64,000 bases of DNA. It comes from Fraxinus americana. Its lineage: Eukaryota; Streptophyta; Magnoliopsida; Lamiales; Oleaceae. The notes under the pieces were generated by a model. It saw only the letters and a program-made list of their open reading frames with translations. It had not been told where the DNA came from and searched no databases. How positions within the stretch are numbered: the first letter of the stretch is position 1; each line of letters starts with the position of its first letter. The position numbers and the translations under genes were made by a program. Of the stretch, positions 61,577 to 64,000 are shown piece by piece. Where the stretch lies: contig CM068707.1 of the NCBI GenBank assembly GCA_035079005.1, positions 38,945,817 to 39,009,816 on the forward strand. Reading direction: 5' to 3'.

Positions 61577-62361
61577 ATATGGTTACTACTGGCAAAATTC
61601 ACATGCAGATGATGCCGGTCTCTCATTTCACATTCGATTTTCAGGCATCTTCCAATTGTAGCAGATGACATTGTATTTTATCAAACTTAAGTAGATTTAC
61701 AATTATTACTGAATTGCTAGTTCATTTTTGTCATCACATCTCAATATCTTACCCATTGATATTACTGAAATAGTATAGCAAACATGGATTTTAAATTAAA
61801 GGAAATAGTACTGTTACGATTCGACGCATGCCATACATTTGTCGGTGTGCATAAGTATGCGGACGGCCCTATTCGACGCATGCCGAGACCCAATCCATCT
61901 AAGGCTATTTCATCCGACCCCGTTTTTGAAGAGGCCCCCGATATTAACCCATTCCCGGAGAGGCAGTTAGTCAACCCTAACGAATCTCGTGAAGTGATTG
62001 ACAAGACAACATTGCAAGCGCCACCTCTACGTGCCTACGCCATCGAATCCATAGGCCACGCTAGTCTTATCGCCCGCCCGTTCCCGAACCAGCCCGTGGT
62101 TCGGCCTGTGACGATAATTATTTTTTATTTATTTATTTTTTTTTTTTGTGTTTGTAACGGTATTTTTTTTTTTTGGTTATAAATAGTGGTATTGTGAAGT
62201 GAAAAAATAGTAAACTCTCACAATTTACAAGTCTACAACTACAAGTTTAAAATCTCTATTTTTTCATAATCTCTCTTAATATTTTCAACAAGCATTTTTC
62301 ATATTTAGTATTTTGTGCTTTCTTTTCATCTTATTATTTCAAAATTTTTTGTTAAAGTGTT
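61577..62361 (+). other. Region upstream of hAT transposase, with an orphan 132-codon frame
   Basis: The open frame at 61784-62182 has a stretch at 61850-62110 that is richer in G+C than its surroundings and encodes a Pro/Arg-containing peptide (RRMPRPNPSKAISSDPVFEE, APPLRAYAIESIGHASLIAR) that I do not recognise. It could be the 5' region of the hAT element or a captured gene piece. The rest is AT-rich leader-like sequence. Confidence 0.35.
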
Positions 62362-64000
62362 ATGGATTCTCACGATTTTTCTTCAAGAAATATCAATTTA
62401 CATGATAGTTATTCTCCAATAAATTTGGAAGATGATAATGATCCAAATATTGGATCTTCTCATCAACGAAAAAATAAAAAGCATACATCTGATGTTTGGG
62501 AAATCTTTACAGTAGATGAACCAAACAAAAGAGTAATATGCACTATTTGTAGAAAGAGTTATGCATGGGTTAAAGGTCAAGGCACGGACACATTGCGAAA
62601 ACACAAAGATAAACACATGAATGAAAGAGGGCATTTGGATACTAAATAAGCTCAAATTACTTCTTTTACAAATACTAGTGGAACATTTACTTTTTCTAAT
62701 TTTTGTTATTCGCAGGATCGAATGAGAGTAGGAATGTCTGAATTTTTGGCAGCAAGCGAGATGCCTTTTGCTTTCGCAGAAGATCGATACTTTGAGGAGT
62801 TTATGCAAAAGTATGTTCAACCAGCTTATCGGTCTGTAAGTAGAAATACTGCTCGCTCGGATATCTTGAAATTATTTCATACAATGACTGAACATTTAAA
62901 AACTGAATTTAACAATTTTTATGGAGTTATGTGTTTTACATCTGATTGTTGGTCTAGACGTAATTACAATGGTTATGCATGTGTCACCGTACATTTTATT
63001 GATAATAATTGGTTACTTCACAAAAGAATTATTGCTTTTCGCTTACTTGAATATCCACATAATGGAATAAATTTGTGTGAGAATTTATTACAAGTTTTTA
63101 ATGAATTTAATGTATTGAGCAAATTATTTAGCATTAGTTTTGATAATGCTAGTGCAAATACTGCATGCATTGAACTTTTGAAAATGACACTTAATTCCTC
63201 GTTTGACTCTAAATTATTTCATATGAGATGTGTTTGTCATATATATAATTTAGGGGGTGTTTGACACCCATTTTTGTGAAAAAATGTATTTTTGAATAGT
63301 GATTGATGGAAGAATGTGTGGTTAAAAAGTAAGGAGAATTTTTAGGTTTATGTGTAATATTATTTTATTGATAGAATATGTGGTTGAAATGAAGAGAGAA
63401 AAAAAATGAGAATGAGAATGAGAAAAAAATGGGTGCCAAACGGGGGCTTAGTAGTGTAAGATAGTTTAAAATTAATAACACCACAAATACATAAAATTAG
63501 AGAAGCTATTAACTACATTTCTTGTTCAGATTCTAGACAATAAGAATTTGGAAAAATTTGTAAAAATCTTGGATTGAGGAGAAGAAAATTTATTGATGAT
63601 ATTCCAAATAAGTGGAATTCAACATTTCTTATGTTAAAATCGTGTGATAGTTATACAGATGCTATTAATGCTTTCGTTAATTCAAAGCAACATCAATTTT
63701 ATATAGATGATTCTGATTGGAACATTGCATTTAAAGTCATGAATTATTTGAAACCATTCTATAAGGCAACAAAAACTAGTTTCAGAGTTTATTATCCAAC
63801 AAGTAATCTTGTGCTTTTACAATTTGTAGAAATTGCTAATCAATTTTCAAGTCATAAAGATGATCCATTTTTTATGATATTGTTTGTACAATGAAGGACA
63901 AGTTTCGAAAATATGCCAATGATTTTTCCAATTGCAGCTGTAATGGATCCTCGTATTAAATTTTTTGGAGTTCAGTGTGCTATGGACCAACTTTCTGAAA
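62362..64000 (+). pseudogene. hAT transposase gene (RICESLEEPER-like), broken, runs off the window
   Basis: One reading frame throughout. Residues 44-90 of the first part are a BED zinc finger (SDVWEIFTVDEPNKRVICTICRK ends in the CxxC; H81 and H85 follow in TLRKHKDKH). After a TAA at 62647 the same frame continues into the hAT RNase-H-fold core (FYGVMCFTSDCWSRRNYNGY, FSISFDNASANTACIELLK, MRCVCHIYNL). A 195-bp MITE interrupts it at 63253. The frame resumes with IPNKWNSTFLMLKSC and the DUF4413-type region, then meets a TGA at 63892, followed by VMDPRIKFF. The C-terminal dimerisation domain would lie beyond 64000. Multiple stops make it inactive; the family also includes domesticated plant genes, but nothing here suggests that. 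Confidence 0.85.
63253..63447. mobile_element. Tourist-like MITE inside the hAT transposase
   Basis: 195 bp with ends GGGGGTGTTTGACACCCATT and ATGGGTGCCAAACGGGGGC in inverted orientation. Perfect TTA duplication at 63250-63252 and 63448-63450. This is the best-preserved copy of the main MITE family in the window and defines its ends. Confidence 0.9.

Noticed and set aside
1..64000. CRISPR array, prokaryotic operon or other multi-gene defence or biosynthetic system
   Set aside because: Repeats lack regular spacers and the genes are intron-split, unrelated plant genes; nothing supports such a system.

Overview
The window is nuclear DNA of a eudicot plant: AT-rich, with intron-split genes, and most of its length is intergenic sequence made of transposable elements. 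No bacterial, organellar or CRISPR-like feature was seen. Three protein genes look intact: a thylakoid zinc-finger protein orthologous to LQY1 (4505-9768, + strand, 5 exons, 160 aa), a nuclear 5'-3' exoribonuclease of the XRN2/XRN3 type (24411 down to 11307, - strand, 22 exons, 1053 aa by my splicing), and an intronless SAUR-family gene (40147-39707, - strand, 146 aa). From memory, the Arabidopsis LQY1, XRN3 and SAUR52 loci also lie close together on chromosome 1 (At1g75690, At1g75660, At1g75590). The gene order therefore looks like conserved microsynteny and supports the orthology calls.

Layout: 1-3.4 kb is a TGTGACC-rich repeat block with scattered broken pieces of a UDP-glycosyltransferase gene. 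4.5-9.8 kb is LQY1, with a degenerate minisatellite in intron 1 and a SINE-like insertion in intron 3. 11.3-24.4 kb is the exoribonuclease, convergent with LQY1, with several short inverted-repeat transposons (MITEs) in its introns. 24.4-39.5 kb is gene-free and holds MITEs, tandem duplications, LTR fragments, a hAT-type element nested in another repeat, and a 1.4 kb foldback element with a 9-bp target duplication. 39.7-40.15 kb is the SAUR gene. 41.2-45.2 kb is a complete young LTR element that carries gag but no pol. 45.2-55.9 kb is mostly featureless, with MITEs, a 323-bp tandem duplication and a tRNA-derived SINE. 55.9-64 kb holds a GC-rich hAT-like element, a deleted and stop-ridden Ty1/copia retrotransposon, and the start of a broken hAT transposase gene into which a MITE has inserted.

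The three host genes do not form a pathway: one serves photosystem II repair, one RNA surveillance and transcription termination, one auxin-linked growth. I found no undescribed multi-gene system. The best leads are structural: the gag-only LTR element, the foldback element family with its nested hAT insertion, and two MITE copies differing at one base with their own target duplications. Exon coordinates were read by eye from splice consensus and reading-frame continuity.
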